NCBI GenBank assembly: GCA_902506565.1
Contig: LR732703.1
Span: 2,466,125 to 2,530,124 of the forward strand
DNA from: Burkholderiales bacterium 8X
GTDB taxonomy: Bacteria; Pseudomonadota; Gammaproteobacteria; Burkholderiales; Burkholderiaceae_C
Direction of reading: 5' to 3'
Length of the DNA: 64,000 nucleotides
Part shown: positions 49,617 to 59,535 of the stretch, piece after piece
How positions within the stretch are numbered: the first letter of the stretch is position 1
Layout: each line of letters opens with the position of its first letter
The notes under the pieces: generated by a model
The model's database searches: none
The model's input: only the letters and a program-made list of their open reading frames with translations
What the model was told of the DNA's origin: nothing
Translations under genes and position numbers: made by a program

Positions 49617-49865
49617 TCAGGCGGCAGGCGTGTTGCCGTTTTCAACCGGCACCAGGTTGACCGCCCGCCCTGGCACGATGGTGGAGATGGCATGCTTGTA
49701 GACCATCTGAGTCACCGTATTGCGAAGGAGAACAACGTATTGGTCGAACGATTCGATCTGGCCCTGCAGCTTGATGCCGTTGACCAGATAAATCGAAACC
49801 GGCACGTGCTCCTTGCGCAGGATGTTCAGAACGGGGTCTTGCAGAAGTTGCCCTTTATTGCTCAC
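49617..49865 (-). CDS. hfq: RNA chaperone Hfq
   Basis: An 82-residue Sm-like protein that binds small RNAs and mRNAs. GTG 49865 is chosen because GGAG lies six bases upstream and the product then begins like other Hfq proteins ([20 protein letters not shown]). The Sm1 motif is [24 protein letters not shown] (here [20 protein letters not shown]) and the Sm2 motif is [12 protein letters not shown]. The C-terminal tail is short ([13 protein letters not shown]), as usual in betaproteobacteria. der is 132 bases upstream. Confidence 0.97.
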   Translation of the reverse strand: MSNKGQLLQDPVLNILRKEHVPVSIYLVNGIKLQGQIESFDQYVVLLRNTVTQMVYKHAISTIVPGRAVNLVPVENGNTPAA

Positions 49866-49997
49866 GATATTCTCCGTGTTCAAGAGTTGTAGTAGGACCG
49901 CTCACCTTAACACAGCACTTCCGCACTGCAGCACAAAACTCCATTGCCCCTGCGACATCAGCGGGCTCGGGGCTGGCTTGGGCAACCCCGCCTCAGC

Positions 49998-51341
49998 TCA
50001 GCCTTCCTTGCCGGCGAAGGGGTTGTGCGAAGTCTTCAGCTCGATCCGCAAGGGCGTACCGACCAGGTCGAACTCCTTCCTGAAGCGCCCCTCCAGGAAG
50101 CGCTTGTAGGCGTCCGTCACGTGCTCGAGCGAGTTGCCGTGGATCACGATCACCGGCGGGTTCATGCCGCCCTGATGGGCATAGCGCAGCTTCGGACGGA
50201 ACATGCCCGACTTCTTGGGCGCCTGGAACTGCACGGCCTCGAGCAGCAGCCGGGTCAGCACCGGCGTGGACATCTTGCGGGTTGCCGACTTGTGCGCCTG
50301 CACGATCGCCTGCCACACCGGGCCGAGGCCCTGGCGCTTGATGGCCGAGATGAAATGCAGCGCAGCGAATTTGAGGAACGGCAGGCGGGTCTCGATCTGC
50401 CGCTGCACCTGCTCCCTTTGGTAGCTGTCGACTGCATCCCACTTGTTGATCGCGATGACCACCGCGCGTCCGCTTTCGAGGATGTAGCCGGCGATATGGG
50501 CGTCCTGGTCGGTCACGCCCTGGGTCGCGTCGAGCAGCAGCAGCACCACGTTGGCCGACTCGATCGCCTGCAGCGTCTTGACCACCGAGAACTTCTCGAT
50601 CGCCTCGAACACCCGGCCCTTGCGCCGAAGGCCCGCCGTATCGACCAGCTCGAAGCGCTGCCCGTTGCGCTCGAACGGCACCGAGATCGCGTCCCGCGTC
50701 GTGCCCGGGAGATCGAAGGCGACCAGGCGCTCCTCGCCGAGCCAGGTATTGATGAGCGTGGACTTGCCGACGTTCGGCCGGCCAGCCACCGCGAGCTTGA
50801 TCGGCTTGTTGGCGTCGGCCTCGTCCTCGGCTTCGTCCTCCTCGGGTATCTGCAGCGGCTCCAGCGCCAGCTCGACCAGGTCGCGAATGCCCTGGCCGTG
50901 CGCAGCCGAGATGCCGTGTACCTCGCCGAAGCCCAGCTCGTAGAAGTCCACCAGCTTGGTGCCGTCGTGCATGCCCTCGGCCTTGTTGGCCACCAGCACG
51001 CAGGGCTTGCCCAGGCGCCGAAGTTCGTTGGCGATGTCGTGGTCTTGCGCCGAGAGGCCCTCGCGCGCATCGACGACGAAGATCACCACGTCGGCCTCGG
51101 CGACCGCCTGCCGCGTCTGCTTGGCCATCTCCTTGAAGATGCCGCTGCCGGCGTCCGGCTCGAAGCCCCCGGTATCGATCACGATGAACTCGTACCGACC
51201 CTGCCGCCCGTTGCCGTAGTGGCGGTCGCGGGTAAGGCCGGCGTAGTCGGCGACGATCGCGTCCCGCGTCTGCGTGAGGCGGTTGAAAAGAGTCGACTTG
51301 CCGACGTTGGGACGCCCGACCAGCGCGATGACCGGCTTCAT
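49998..51341 (-). CDS. der: Ribosome biogenesis GTPase Der (EngA)
   Basis: A 447-residue protein with two tandem GTPase domains and a C-terminal KH-like domain. G1 motifs are [20 protein letters not shown] (first) and [14 protein letters not shown] (second), with G3 DTGGFE and DTAGLRRKG, and G4 NKAEG and NKWD. The KH-like end ([40 protein letters not shown]) matches Der. It is needed for 50S subunit assembly. It lies 21 bases after bamB and 132 before hfq, the usual neighbourhood in Burkholderiales. Confidence 0.97.
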   Translation of the reverse strand: MKPVIALVGRPNVGKSTLFNRLTQTRDAIVADYAGLTRDRHYGNGRQGRYEFIVIDTGGFEPDAGSGIFKEMAKQTRQAVAEADVVIFVVDAREGLSAQDHDIANELRRLGKPCVLVANKAEGMHDGTKLVDFYELGFGEVHGISAAHGQGIRDLVELALEPLQIPEEDEAEDEADANKPIKLAVAGRPNVGKSTLINTWLGEERLVAFDLPGTTRDAISVPFERNGQRFELVDTAGLRRKGRVFEAIEKFSVVKTLQAIESANVVLLLLDATQGVTDQDAHIAGYILESGRAVVIAINKWDAVDSYQREQVQRQIETRLPFLKFAALHFISAIKRQGLGPVWQAIVQAHKSATRKMSTPVLTRLLLEAVQFQAPKKSGMFRPKLRYAHQGGMNPPVIVIHGNSLEHVTDAYKRFLEGRFRKEFDLVGTPLRIELKTSHNPFAGKEG

Positions 51342-51362
51342 GGAAGGCGCCCTTTCAAAGCG

Positions 51363-52505
51363 TCATTCCGGCCGATAGCCGAAGACGCCGCCATTGCGGG
51401 TGACGACGACCACGGTATTGCCCGAAACCACCGGCGACGCGGCGATGGCCGAACCGTCGGGCGTGATGCGGTTGAGCGGCGCACCGTCGTCGCGCGACAC
51501 GAAATGCACGAGCCCGGTGCTGTCGCCGAACACGATCGATCGGCCGACCGCCAGTGGCGCGGTCAGGGTGCGGTACTTGTAGCGTTCGACCTGCCAGGCA
51601 CGCTCGCCATCGCCCCGGCGCCAGGCCGCCAGGTTGCCGTTCTCCTCGGTGCCGTAGACGAAGCGATCGTCGCCGCCGATGCCCTCGGCGCCCGCCGCGG
51701 GCTTGCTCCAGACCAGGGTGCCGCGCGTCGCATCGACGCAGCCCACGCTGGCAAGGTAAGCGCGGGCGCAGATGGTGTCGCCGACCCGGCTCACGGTGCC
51801 GGTCAGGTCGACCAGGCGCTCGACGTCGTTGGTGCCACGCGGTGCGGCGATCGGCGACTCCCAGCGCGAGGTGCCGTTGGCGGGGTTGATGCCGACCAGC
51901 CGTCCGCCCACGCCGACGACCAGCGTGTCGTCGACCGCGGTGAGCACGCCCGGCTTGCGCAGCACCAGGTTCTCGGCGGTGCGTTGCTGGGCCCACAGGC
52001 GGCGACCGCTCTGGCCGTCCCAGGCGCTGGTGGTTCGATCGGCCGCCTGCACGAACACACGGCGACCGGCCACCAGCGGCGGGGTGAAGGACTGGGCGCT
52101 GAGGCGCTGCTTCCAGAGCACCTTGCCGCCCTGCAACGCGACCAGTTCGTTCTGGTTGGTGATGACCGCGGCCAGGGTTCCGTCGCTGCCGACACCCGCC
52201 GCAAGCGGCGCGCCGGCGGAACCGCGCCAGACTTCCTGGCCCGAACGCGCATCGATCATGACGACGGTGCCATCGGCACCGGCGACCGCGACCATGTCGC
52301 CGCTCACGTCGACCGAGAGCGGAAACTCCACCTTCGGTATGCGAACGCTCCAGGCCTCGCGAACGCCCTGCACCGCCACGTTGGCCGGGAGTTCGGCGGG
52401 CTTGGGCTTGGGAGTGCCCGAGCAGGCGGCCAGCACGGCAGCCACCAGCAAGGCGGCACTCGTGCGGAAGAAGAAGGCCGGGGACAGCGAACGCTGGAAT
52501 GTCAT
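51363..52505 (-). CDS. bamB: Outer-membrane protein assembly factor BamB
   Basis: A 380-residue lipoprotein with an eight-bladed beta-propeller that assists BamA. The lipoprotein signal ends at Cys28 in the lipobox LAAC. Propeller blades repeat the pattern VAVAGADGTVVMIDARSGQE-VWR and NLVLRKPGVLTAVDDTLVVG. The start is taken as ATG 52505; a TTG five codons earlier (52520) is also open and would add MNNNT. No strong ribosome site marks either. It follows yfgM by 11 bases. Confidence 0.93.
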   Translation of the reverse strand: MTFQRSLSPAFFFRTSAALLVAAVLAACSGTPKPKPAELPANVAVQGVREAWSVRIPKVEFPLSVDVSGDMVAVAGADGTVVMIDARSGQEVWRGSAGAPLAAGVGSDGTLAAVITNQNELVALQGGKVLWKQRLSAQSFTPPLVAGRRVFVQAADRTTSAWDGQSGRRLWAQQRTAENLVLRKPGVLTAVDDTLVVGVGGRLVGINPANGTSRWESPIAAPRGTNDVERLVDLTGTVSRVGDTICARAYLASVGCVDATRGTLVWSKPAAGAEGIGGDDRFVYGTEENGNLAAWRRGDGERAWQVERYKYRTLTAPLAVGRSIVFGDSTGLVHFVSRDDGAPLNRITPDGSAIAASPVVSGNTVVVVTRNGGVFGYRPE

Positions 52506-52516
52506 GGTGTTGTTGT

Positions 52517-53215
52517 TCAAGACTTGGCGGCAGGCGCGTCAGCTGTGACAGCGGCAGGGGTGGGTGCGAGGCTCTTGGGATCGACGCCGACGGCATTCAG
52601 CTTGACCTCGACGAGGCGCCGGTAGTCGCTGCGGGCGCTGAACAGGGTCCAGGCCTTCTGGTATTCGGACTTGGCTTCGTCTCGCTTGCCTTGCGCCAGC
52701 AAGATGTCGCCCTTGCGGTCGGCGACCAGCGCCTCGAATTCGGCGGGCACCGAGGACGACAGTTGCTTCAGGGCGTCGTCGTAGGCTTTGGCTTGCAGCA
52801 GTTCGGCCGCCAGCCGAAGCCGTGCGATCGCCTGGTAGCCAGGATCGACGGCATGCTCGGCGACCCAACCCAACGCGCTCTTCGAGGCGTCGGCATTGCC
52901 TTTTTCGTGGAAGGTGCGAGCGGCCAGCAGGCCCGCCTGCTGCGCATAGGCGGTGCCGTCGAAGCGGCTCTTCATCTCGGCAAGGCTGCGTTCGAGGCGT
53001 GCGGTGTCGCCGGCCTGCGCGCTGCGTTCGATCTCGTCGTACAGCACCGCGGCACGGGCCGCCTTGTCGCGCTGGAAGTACTGCCAGCCGTTCCATGCCA
53101 TGAACGCACCAGCCAGCAGCACGACCAGCCAGGTGATGGTGGTGCCGTACTTGTTCCAGAAATGCTTGAGCTGGTCGAGCTGTTCCTGTTCTTCGAGATC
53201 GAGATGGGTGGCCAT
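52517..53215 (-). CDS. yfgM: YfgM-like ancillary SecYEG translocon subunit
   Basis: A 232-residue tetratricopeptide-like protein anchored by an N-terminal membrane helix (WLVVLLAGAFMAWNGWQYFQ, about 27-47), with a cytoplasmic tail rich in acidic residues before it. The periplasmic domain shows TPR-like helix pairs (AGDTARLERSLAEMKSRFDG; AKSEYQKAWTLFSARSDYRR). In E. coli YfgM sits between hisS and bamB, binds SecYEG and PpiD, and helps hand over exported proteins. The same order is preserved here. Confidence 0.93.
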   Translation of the reverse strand: MATHLDLEEQEQLDQLKHFWNKYGTTITWLVVLLAGAFMAWNGWQYFQRDKAARAAVLYDEIERSAQAGDTARLERSLAEMKSRFDGTAYAQQAGLLAARTFHEKGNADASKSALGWVAEHAVDPGYQAIARLRLAAELLQAKAYDDALKQLSSSVPAEFEALVADRKGDILLAQGKRDEAKSEYQKAWTLFSARSDYRRLVEVKLNAVGVDPKSLAPTPAAVTADAPAAKS

Positions 53216-53221
53216 GCGCTG

Positions 53222-54520
53222 TCAGTCGTTGAGAGCCGAAGATTGTAGGGTGGTCGCCCAGGCCGAGGCCCGTGCCAGCGGGCGCAGGGTCTGCTCCCCC
53301 TTGCCGTCGCGCAGCGACTTGACCGTGACCTCGCCACGGGCGATCTCGTCCGCGCCGAACACCAGCGCGAACGCGGCGCCGCTCGCATCCGCCTTCTTGA
53401 ACTGCGATTTGAAGCTGCCCAGCCCGTCGGCGGTCGCGGCATGCATCTGGATCCGGATGCCGGCTTCCCGCAGTTCGCGCAGCGTGCGAAGCGCGACCGG
53501 CATCGCCGCTGCATCCGGCACCACGGCATAGGCATCCGGCAGCGGCGCAGGCACGGCCGTGCCCTGCTCCTTCACGAGTTCGAGCACGCGCTCGACGCCG
53601 ATGGCCCAGCCCACGGCCGGCGCCGGCTTGCCACCGATCTGCACGATGAGGTCGTCGTAGCGCCCGCCGGCGCACACGGTTCCTTGTGCGCCGAGCCGAT
53701 CGGTCACGAACTCGAAAACCGAGAGGTTGTAGTAGTCGAGGCCGCGAACTAGCCGCGGGTTGACGGTGTAGGCCACGTCGTTCGCATCGAGGATCGCCTT
53801 GAGGCCGTCGAAGTGGGCGAGCGATTCCGCGCCGAGGAAGTCGATCAGCCGTGGCGCCGACTGGGCGATCTCCTGCATCGCCGGGTTCTTGGTGTCGAGG
53901 ATCCGCAGCGGATTGGTGTGCAGGCGTCGACGGGCTTCCTCGTCGAGACCGTCCTGGTGCTTCTCGAAATGCGCGATCAGCTCGGCCCGGTGCCGCGCAC
54001 GCTCGGCGGGCTGGCCGAGGCTGTTGAGTTCGAGCCGGATGTCCGCGAGGCCGAGCGCCTTCCAGAGCGCGCGGGCCAGGAGGATCAGCTCGGCATCGAC
54101 GTCCGGCCCGGCGAATCCGAGCGCCTCGGCGCCGATCTGGTGGAACTGGCGATAGCGGCCGCGCTGCGGACGCTCGTGCCGGAACATCGGTCCCATGTAC
54201 CAGAGCCGCTTGCCGCCGTCGTACAGCATCGAGTGCTCGGTGACGGCCCGCACCACGCTCGCGGTGTTCTCGGGCCGCAGCGTCAGCGCCTCGCCGTTGA
54301 GCCGGTCCTCGAACGAATACATCTCCTTCTCGACGATGTCGGTGACCTCGCCGATGCCGCGCACGAAAAGTGCCGTGTGCTCCAGGATCGGCGTGCGGAT
54401 GTTGCGGTACGCATGGCGCGCCATCTGCTCGCGGACGATGCCTTCGAGCCATTCCCAGCGCGCGGATTCGGGCGGCAGGATGTCGTTCATGCCTTTGACG
54501 GCGGAAAGCTTGTCGGTCAT
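53222..54520 (-). CDS. hisS: Histidyl-tRNA synthetase
   Basis: A 432-residue class II synthetase that charges tRNA-His. Motif 2 is [20 protein letters not shown], the histidine site is [20 protein letters not shown] and motif 3 is [15 protein letters not shown]. The C-terminal anticodon-binding domain follows ([20 protein letters not shown]). Start ATG 54520 gives [20 protein letters not shown], the standard N-terminus; upstream in-frame residues are not conserved. It stands six bases before yfgM. Confidence 0.96.
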   Translation of the reverse strand: MTDKLSAVKGMNDILPPESARWEWLEGIVREQMARHAYRNIRTPILEHTALFVRGIGEVTDIVEKEMYSFEDRLNGEALTLRPENTASVVRAVTEHSMLYDGGKRLWYMGPMFRHERPQRGRYRQFHQIGAEALGFAGPDVDAELILLARALWKALGLADIRLELNSLGQPAERARHRAELIAHFEKHQDGLDEEARRRLHTNPLRILDTKNPAMQEIAQSAPRLIDFLGAESLAHFDGLKAILDANDVAYTVNPRLVRGLDYYNLSVFEFVTDRLGAQGTVCAGGRYDDLIVQIGGKPAPAVGWAIGVERVLELVKEQGTAVPAPLPDAYAVVPDAAAMPVALRTLRELREAGIRIQMHAATADGLGSFKSQFKKADASGAAFALVFGADEIARGEVTVKSLRDGKGEQTLRPLARASAWATTLQSSALND

Positions 54521-54645
54521 GGAAATACGTTGTCTTGTTCTATGTGGGTGCGCAGGTCTCGCCGAGCGCAACGGTCGGCCGGCGGCGGTCACGGCTAGAG
54601 GCCGGATCCTCGCCTACTGTTTCGCGCGGCAGTCGTGCCGCCTCG

Positions 54646-55980
54646 TCAATGCACGCCGAACCTGCGCTCGACGTACTTCTCGACCAGCTCGTGGAACTCG
54701 TTCGCGATGTTCTCGCCGCGCAAGGTCAGCGCCTTCTCGCCGTCGATGAAGACCGGCGCGGCCGGTGCCTCGCCGGTACCCGGGAGGCTGATGCCGATGT
54801 CGGCATGCTTGCTCTCGCCCGGCCCGTTGACGATGCATCCCATCACCGCGACCTTCATGTTCTCGACGCCCGGGTAGCGGGTGCGCCAGACCGGCATCTG
54901 CATCCGGAGGTAGTCGTCGATCTGCTTGGCAAGCACCTGGAAGGTGGTGCTGGTGGTCCGGCCGCAGCCGGGGCAAGCCGTGACGCTCGGAACGAAGACC
55001 CGCAGCCCGAGCGCCTGGAGGATTTCGTTGGCGATCACGACCTCTTGCGTCCGGGCTTCGCCGGGTTGCGGCGTCAGCGACACGCGGATGGTGTCGCCCA
55101 CGCCTTCCTGCAGCAGGATCGACAGCGCCGCGGCCGATGCGACCGTACCCTTGGTTCCCATGCCGGCTTCGGTCAAGCCCAGGTGCAGCGGATAGTCGCA
55201 GCGCCGCGCGAGCTCGCGATAGACCGAGATGAGGTCCTGCACGCCGCTCACCTTGCAGCTCAGGATGACCTGGCGGCCTTCCATGCCCATCGATTCGGCA
55301 AGCTTCGCGGATTCAATGGCGGAAGTGATCAGCGCCTCGTACATGACCTGCTTGGCATCCCAGGGCTCGGCGCGGCGGCTATTGGTGTCCATCAGGCTGG
55401 CGAGCAATTCCTGGTCGAGGCTGCCCCAGTTGACGCCGATCCGCACCGGCTTATTCCAGCGCAGGGCGGCGTCGATCATCTGGCCGAACTGCCGGTCGTG
55501 CTTGTCGCCCTTGCCCACGTTGCCGGGGTTGATGCGGTACTTGCTGAGCGCCTCGGCGCAGGCCGGATAGTCGGTCAGCAGGCGATGCCCGTTGTAGTGA
55601 AAGTCGCCGATCAGCGGAACATCGACGCCCATGCGATCGAGCTGATCGCGGATGTAGGGCACCTGCGCCGCAGCCTCGGGGGTATTGACCGTGATGCGCA
55701 CCATCTCCGAACCGGCGTGGGCCAGTTCCTTGACCTGGATGGCCGTGCCGATCGCGTCGACCGTGTCGGTATTGGTCATCGATTGCACCCGCACCGGCGC
55801 GTCGCCGCCGACCGTGACGATGCGCGAGCCCCAGACCACGCTGGCCTGCTTCGACCTGCGCGCACGCGGTGCGGCGCGGTCGATGGGTTGCGAAGGGTCC
55901 AGGGCCGAGGTTGGGGTCGCCGATGCCGCGTTGCCGCCGCTCGGTTCATCGATCTGGACGCGGGTCGGGTTGTCGTTCAT
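54646..55980 (-). CDS. ispG: 4-hydroxy-3-methylbut-2-en-1-yl diphosphate synthase (flavodoxin type)
   Basis: A 444-residue enzyme of the MEP isoprenoid pathway with a TIM barrel and a [4Fe-4S] domain. Cluster cysteines are in [14 protein letters not shown] and [19 protein letters not shown]. Barrel motifs include [20 protein letters not shown] and [20 protein letters not shown], and the insert between barrel and iron-sulfur domain is the longer type typical of proteobacteria. About 40 N-terminal residues are a polar extension. The start overlaps the rodZ stop by four bases; hisS follows 125 bases on. Confidence 0.96.
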   Translation of the reverse strand: MNDNPTRVQIDEPSGGNAASATPTSALDPSQPIDRAAPRARRSKQASVVWGSRIVTVGGDAPVRVQSMTNTDTVDAIGTAIQVKELAHAGSEMVRITVNTPEAAAQVPYIRDQLDRMGVDVPLIGDFHYNGHRLLTDYPACAEALSKYRINPGNVGKGDKHDRQFGQMIDAALRWNKPVRIGVNWGSLDQELLASLMDTNSRRAEPWDAKQVMYEALITSAIESAKLAESMGMEGRQVILSCKVSGVQDLISVYRELARRCDYPLHLGLTEAGMGTKGTVASAAALSILLQEGVGDTIRVSLTPQPGEARTQEVVIANEILQALGLRVFVPSVTACPGCGRTTSTTFQVLAKQIDDYLRMQMPVWRTRYPGVENMKVAVMGCIVNGPGESKHADIGISLPGTGEAPAAPVFIDGEKALTLRGENIANEFHELVEKYVERRFGVH

Positions 55981-56960
55981 GGCTTCACCTCGAATCGTGC
56001 GACGCCGCCGCCCTTCGTGAGCGGTGCCAGGTCGAAAGGCTTGCCGCGAACCTGCACCGTGACGCTGCTGGCACGGCCGACCGTGACCGCGAGCGGCGGC
56101 GTGCCGGATACCGAGGCCGTTTCGCCGGCCTTGACGGTCCGGCGCAAGAGCGGCTTGCCGCCCGAATCGGTCACGGTGACCCAGGAGTCGTCACGCGCGG
56201 AAAAGGAAATCAGGTTGGCAGAGGCTGCACCCGCTGCCGCATCGAGCGGTGCAGCGGGCGCGGACGCGGGCGCGGAAGCCGCGGCCGAGGTTGCCGAACC
56301 GGTCGCCGGGGACACGCTTCCGAGCCCGGGGACGGTGGCCACGCCGGGCGTCGTCGGTGTCACCGATTGCACGACCATGCCCGCCGGCGCAGCCGAAGCA
56401 TCGCCGGAGGCAACCGAAGCGGACGGTCCGCCGGCATCGGCCGACTCGCTCGCCGTGCCGGAATCGGAGCGCGAAAACGACGCACCGACGCGATCGAACA
56501 CCGACTGCGGCATCCAGAAGAGGACGCCCGCGCCCACCAGCAACAGGACGACGACGACCAGCAAGGCACGCGACGGCAAGCCGGTCGGCCCCGCGGCCGC
56601 ACGCGGCGCGGCGGACCTCAGGTTCTTGCTGATGGTTCGATCGGCGTTGGCGAGCCCGGTGGTCTGCACGCCCGGCATCTTGGCCAGCACCGGTGCGGGG
56701 TCGATGCGCAGCGCCCGGCAGAGGCTGGCGGCCAGGGCGCGCGCGAAGACCGGGTCGGGCAGCGCGTCGATGTTGTCGGTCTCGAGCGCTTCCAGCTTGG
56801 CGACCGACACCTTGAGCGCCGCCGCGACCACGTCCTGCGGCAGGTTGTGCGCCTCGCGCGCCTCGCGCAGCATGTCGCCGGCACTCATGTGGGAACGGTC
56901 GCCGGGCAGGGTCGGCGGCGCCGAGGGTTGGGCTCCGAATTCGCTGGCTCTCTCAATCAT
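55977..56960 (-). CDS. rodZ: RodZ-like cytoskeletal protein
   Basis: A 327-residue membrane protein. The N-terminal HTH domain (about 25-90, [20 protein letters not shown]) resembles the RodZ/HTH_25 fold that binds MreB. One membrane helix is near 170 ([18 protein letters not shown]), followed by a long Ala/Ser/Pro linker and a C-terminal beta domain of the RodZ (DUF4115) type ([20 protein letters not shown]). ATG 56960 is chosen since it gives the family length; the frame continues upstream. It overlaps pilW by eight bases. Confidence 0.9.
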   Translation of the reverse strand: MIERASEFGAQPSAPPTLPGDRSHMSAGDMLREAREAHNLPQDVVAAALKVSVAKLEALETDNIDALPDPVFARALAASLCRALRIDPAPVLAKMPGVQTTGLANADRTISKNLRSAAPRAAAGPTGLPSRALLVVVVLLLVGAGVLFWMPQSVFDRVGASFSRSDSGTASESADAGGPSASVASGDASAAPAGMVVQSVTPTTPGVATVPGLGSVSPATGSATSAAASAPASAPAAPLDAAAGAASANLISFSARDDSWVTVTDSGGKPLLRRTVKAGETASVSGTPPLAVTVGRASSVTVQVRGKPFDLAPLTKGGGVARFEVKP

Positions 56961-57792
56961 TGAAGTTTCCGCGTTCGTACGCGATGGCCTCCCGCGATTG
57001 GGGGAAGCGGCGCTGAAGCTGGCCCGCGAGCTGCGAAAGGGCTTCGCGGTTCTCGAGCTTGCGCTCGATCTTGATGCCGAGCCAGAGCGACTCGGCATTG
57101 GCCGACGGGCTGTTGTTGACCCGGCGAATGTAGAACTGCGCCCGCGACCATTCGTCTCGCTGGGTCAGGATGGATGCGAGGTTGTAGCCGATGACCGGAT
57201 TGCTGGCATCGAGCTCGTAGGCCTGCATCAGGCTGCGCTCGGCCTCGGTCCGCTGGCCGGCACGAAGCTGGCAGACGCCCTGCGTCATCAAGGTCTTCGC
57301 GCGGTCGCCGTAGGTCGAGATGGACAACGCCGCCGCGAACTGCTGCGCCGCGTCGCCATGGCGGTTCTGCTGGCACAGCAGCCAACCGTAGTTGTGCAGT
57401 GTGTTGGGCTCGCGCGGGTTGAGGGCGATGGCGCGGCGGAAGCTGTCCTCGGCCGAGGTGGGATCGTCCAGCCGCATGTAGACCAGTCCGCGAAGGTTGT
57501 ACGCATCGGCGAAGGTCGGATCGGCCGCCAGGGCCTGCTTGATCTCGTCGAGCGCGACCGTGGTCTGCCCTTGCTCGAAGTAGCCCACCGCCAACTCGAT
57601 TCGAAGCCGGGCCCGCATGCGCGCGTTGGTCTCGTCCGAGTCGGTCACGATGTTCGCGGCGCTACCGGCGCCGCCGGCCGGCCGCGTGCTGGTCGTCACG
57701 GTGTTGACGCAGCCGGCCAGCAAGACCCCTGCCGCGCACCAGCAAAGCGCGTGCGTCGCGAGGCGGCGCGCGGTCGGGAAGGCTTTGCTCAT
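56953..57792 (-). CDS. pilW: Type IV pilus biogenesis/stability lipoprotein PilW (PilF)
   Basis: A 279-residue TPR lipoprotein. The signal peptide ends at Cys28 in the lipobox LAGC. TPR units follow (RLRIELAVGYFEQGQTTVAL; AADPTFADAYNLRGLVYMRL; REPNTLHNYGWLLCQQNRHG and so on), matching PilW/PilF, which helps assemble the PilQ secretin in the outer membrane. Start ATG 57792 fits the lipoprotein signal. It is four bases after rlmN. No other pilus genes are in the window. Confidence 0.92.
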   Translation of the reverse strand: MSKAFPTARRLATHALCWCAAGVLLAGCVNTVTTSTRPAGGAGSAANIVTDSDETNARMRARLRIELAVGYFEQGQTTVALDEIKQALAADPTFADAYNLRGLVYMRLDDPTSAEDSFRRAIALNPREPNTLHNYGWLLCQQNRHGDAAQQFAAALSISTYGDRAKTLMTQGVCQLRAGQRTEAERSLMQAYELDASNPVIGYNLASILTQRDEWSRAQFYIRRVNNSPSANAESLWLGIKIERKLENREALSQLAGQLQRRFPQSREAIAYERGNFND

Positions 57793-57796
57793 GGGT

Positions 57797-58948
57797 TCAG
57801 GGCTCCTCGGCGGTGGTGGACGCCGCATGGCTGCGCGCGGGATGAAGAACGATCGTGCGCCGCCGGGCGGCCAGCCGCTCGGCCGCCCGGGTGCGGTCCT
57901 TGACGTCGCCGGCCAACTGGCCACACGCGGCGTCGATGTCGTCGCCCCGGGTCTTGCGCACGGTCGTGACCAGCCCGGCTTCGCTCAGGACCTTGGCAAA
58001 GGCGAGCACGCGCGCCTGCGGCGAACGCAGCAGGCCGGAAGCCGGGAAGGGATTGAAGGGAATCAGGTTGAACTTGCAGGAAATGCCGTGCTTGCGCACC
58101 AGTTCGACCAACTGGCGCGCATGCTCCGGCTGGTCGTTCACGCCGTCCAGCATGCAATATTCGAACGTGATGAAGTCGCGCGGCGCATGCGCGAGGTAGC
58201 GCTTGCAGGCCTCGATCAGTTCGGCGATCGGATACTTGCGGTTGAGCGGCACCAGGTCGTTGCGGAGCGCATCGTTCGGCGCATGCAGCGAGACCGCCAT
58301 CGCGACCGGGCAGTCCTGCCCGAGGCGATCGATCATCGGAACCACGCCCGAGGTCGACACCGTGACCCGCCGCCTCGACAGGCCGTAGGCGTTGTCGTCG
58401 AGCATGGTGCGCAAGGCCGGCACCAGGGCGGCGTAGTTTTGAAGCGGCTCGCCCATGCCCATCATCACGACGTTCGAGATGACTCGTTCGTCGCGCTTCA
58501 GGTGCCGGCGCAGGAAATGCTCGGCGAACCAGAGCTGGGCGACGATTTCGCCGGTGGTCAGGTTGCGGCTGAAACCCTGGTGCCCGGTGGAGCAGAAACG
58601 GCAGCCGACCGCGCAACCCGCCTGCGACGACACGCACAAGGTGCCGCGATCGTCCTCGGGAATGAACACCGCCTCGACCGCATTGCCGTCGCCAACGTCG
58701 AACAGCCACTTGATGGTGCCGTCGGCGGATTCGTTCTGGGTCAAGACCTGCAGGGCCTCGACCCGGGCCGTTCCGGCCAGCTTCTCGCGAAGCGACTTGG
58801 CCAGGTCGGTCATCAGCGAAAAATCGCTGGCGCCGCGCTGGTGGATCCAGCGGAACAGCTGGGTGGCGCGAAAACGCTTCTCGCCGAGCCGTTCGCAGAA
58901 CGCGGCCAACCCTTCGAGATCGAAGTCGAGCAGGTTGGCCGTGGTCAT
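57797..58948 (-). CDS. rlmN: 23S rRNA/tRNA adenine-C2 methyltransferase RlmN
   Basis: A 383-residue radical SAM methyltransferase that makes m2A at 23S A2503 and in tRNAs. The cluster motif CAVGCRFC holds Cys112, Cys116 and Cys119. RlmN also needs two catalytic cysteines; the C-terminal one is in a segment equivalent to [16 protein letters not shown]. Other motifs: [20 protein letters not shown] and [18 protein letters not shown] ([20 protein letters not shown]). Start ATG 58948 gives [20 protein letters not shown]. It is 20 bases after ndk. Confidence 0.96.
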   Translation of the reverse strand: MTTANLLDFDLEGLAAFCERLGEKRFRATQLFRWIHQRGASDFSLMTDLAKSLREKLAGTARVEALQVLTQNESADGTIKWLFDVGDGNAVEAVFIPEDDRGTLCVSSQAGCAVGCRFCSTGHQGFSRNLTTGEIVAQLWFAEHFLRRHLKRDERVISNVVMMGMGEPLQNYAALVPALRTMLDDNAYGLSRRRVTVSTSGVVPMIDRLGQDCPVAMAVSLHAPNDALRNDLVPLNRKYPIAELIEACKRYLAHAPRDFITFEYCMLDGVNDQPEHARQLVELVRKHGISCKFNLIPFNPFPASGLLRSPQARVLAFAKVLSEAGLVTTVRKTRGDDIDAACGQLAGDVKDRTRAAERLAARRRTIVLHPARSHAASTTAEEP

Positions 58949-58968
58949 GGGATCGGCGGGCAGCAACC

Positions 58969-59391
58969 TCAGCCTGCGGCCTTGAGGTCGGGGAAGAAGA
59001 AGGCGATCTCGACCTTGGCGGTTTCGACGGCATCCGAGCCGTGTACGGCATTGGCGTCGATGCTGTCCGCGAAGTCGGCGCGGATGGTGCCCTTCTCGGC
59101 CTTCTTCGGGTCGGTCGCGCCCATCAGGTCGCGGTTCTTGGCGATGGCGTTCTCGCCTTCGAGTGCCTGCACGAAGACCGGGCCGGAGACCATGAACGTC
59201 ACCAGGTCCTTGAAGAACGGGCGCTCCTTGTGCACCGCGTAGAACTGCTCGGCTTCGGCGGTGGAAAGATGCACCAGCTTGGCGGCGATGAGCTTGAGGC
59301 CGGCGGCTTCGAAGCGGGAGACGATCTGGCCGATGACGTTCTTCTGGACGGCGTCGGGCTTGATGATGGAGAGGGTGCGTTCGATGGCCAT
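58969..59391 (-). CDS. ndk: Nucleoside diphosphate kinase
   Basis: A 140-residue enzyme that balances nucleoside triphosphates by a phosphohistidine mechanism. The catalytic His lies in [20 protein letters not shown]. Other motifs: [20 protein letters not shown] at the start and [20 protein letters not shown]. Length is standard. It is the first gene of the long minus-strand housekeeping block after rluB, with a 144-base gap upstream that probably holds the block's promoter. Confidence 0.97.
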   Translation of the reverse strand: MAIERTLSIIKPDAVQKNVIGQIVSRFEAAGLKLIAAKLVHLSTAEAEQFYAVHKERPFFKDLVTFMVSGPVFVQALEGENAIAKNRDLMGATDPKKAEKGTIRADFADSIDANAVHGSDAVETAKVEIAFFFPDLKAAG

Positions 59392-59535
59392 TTGCTATTT
59401 CCTGATTGCTTGGTTCTTGATGTGATCTGGCGAGTCGCGGAAGGTATCCGCAAGCCTCGGCAAAGCCCCTGATTTTAGCGGGCCGGCCATTCGGTTCCGA
59501 TCGATGCGGAAGAAAGGCCGACCCGGAGCGCGGAC

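Noticed and set aside
54535..57903. A plus-strand open frame of more than 1,100 codons opposite ispG, rodZ and pilW
   Set aside because: It is an antisense shadow of three well recognised genes, created by high GC at third codon positions. Its translation is rich in Arg, Ala, His and Gly and shows no domain.
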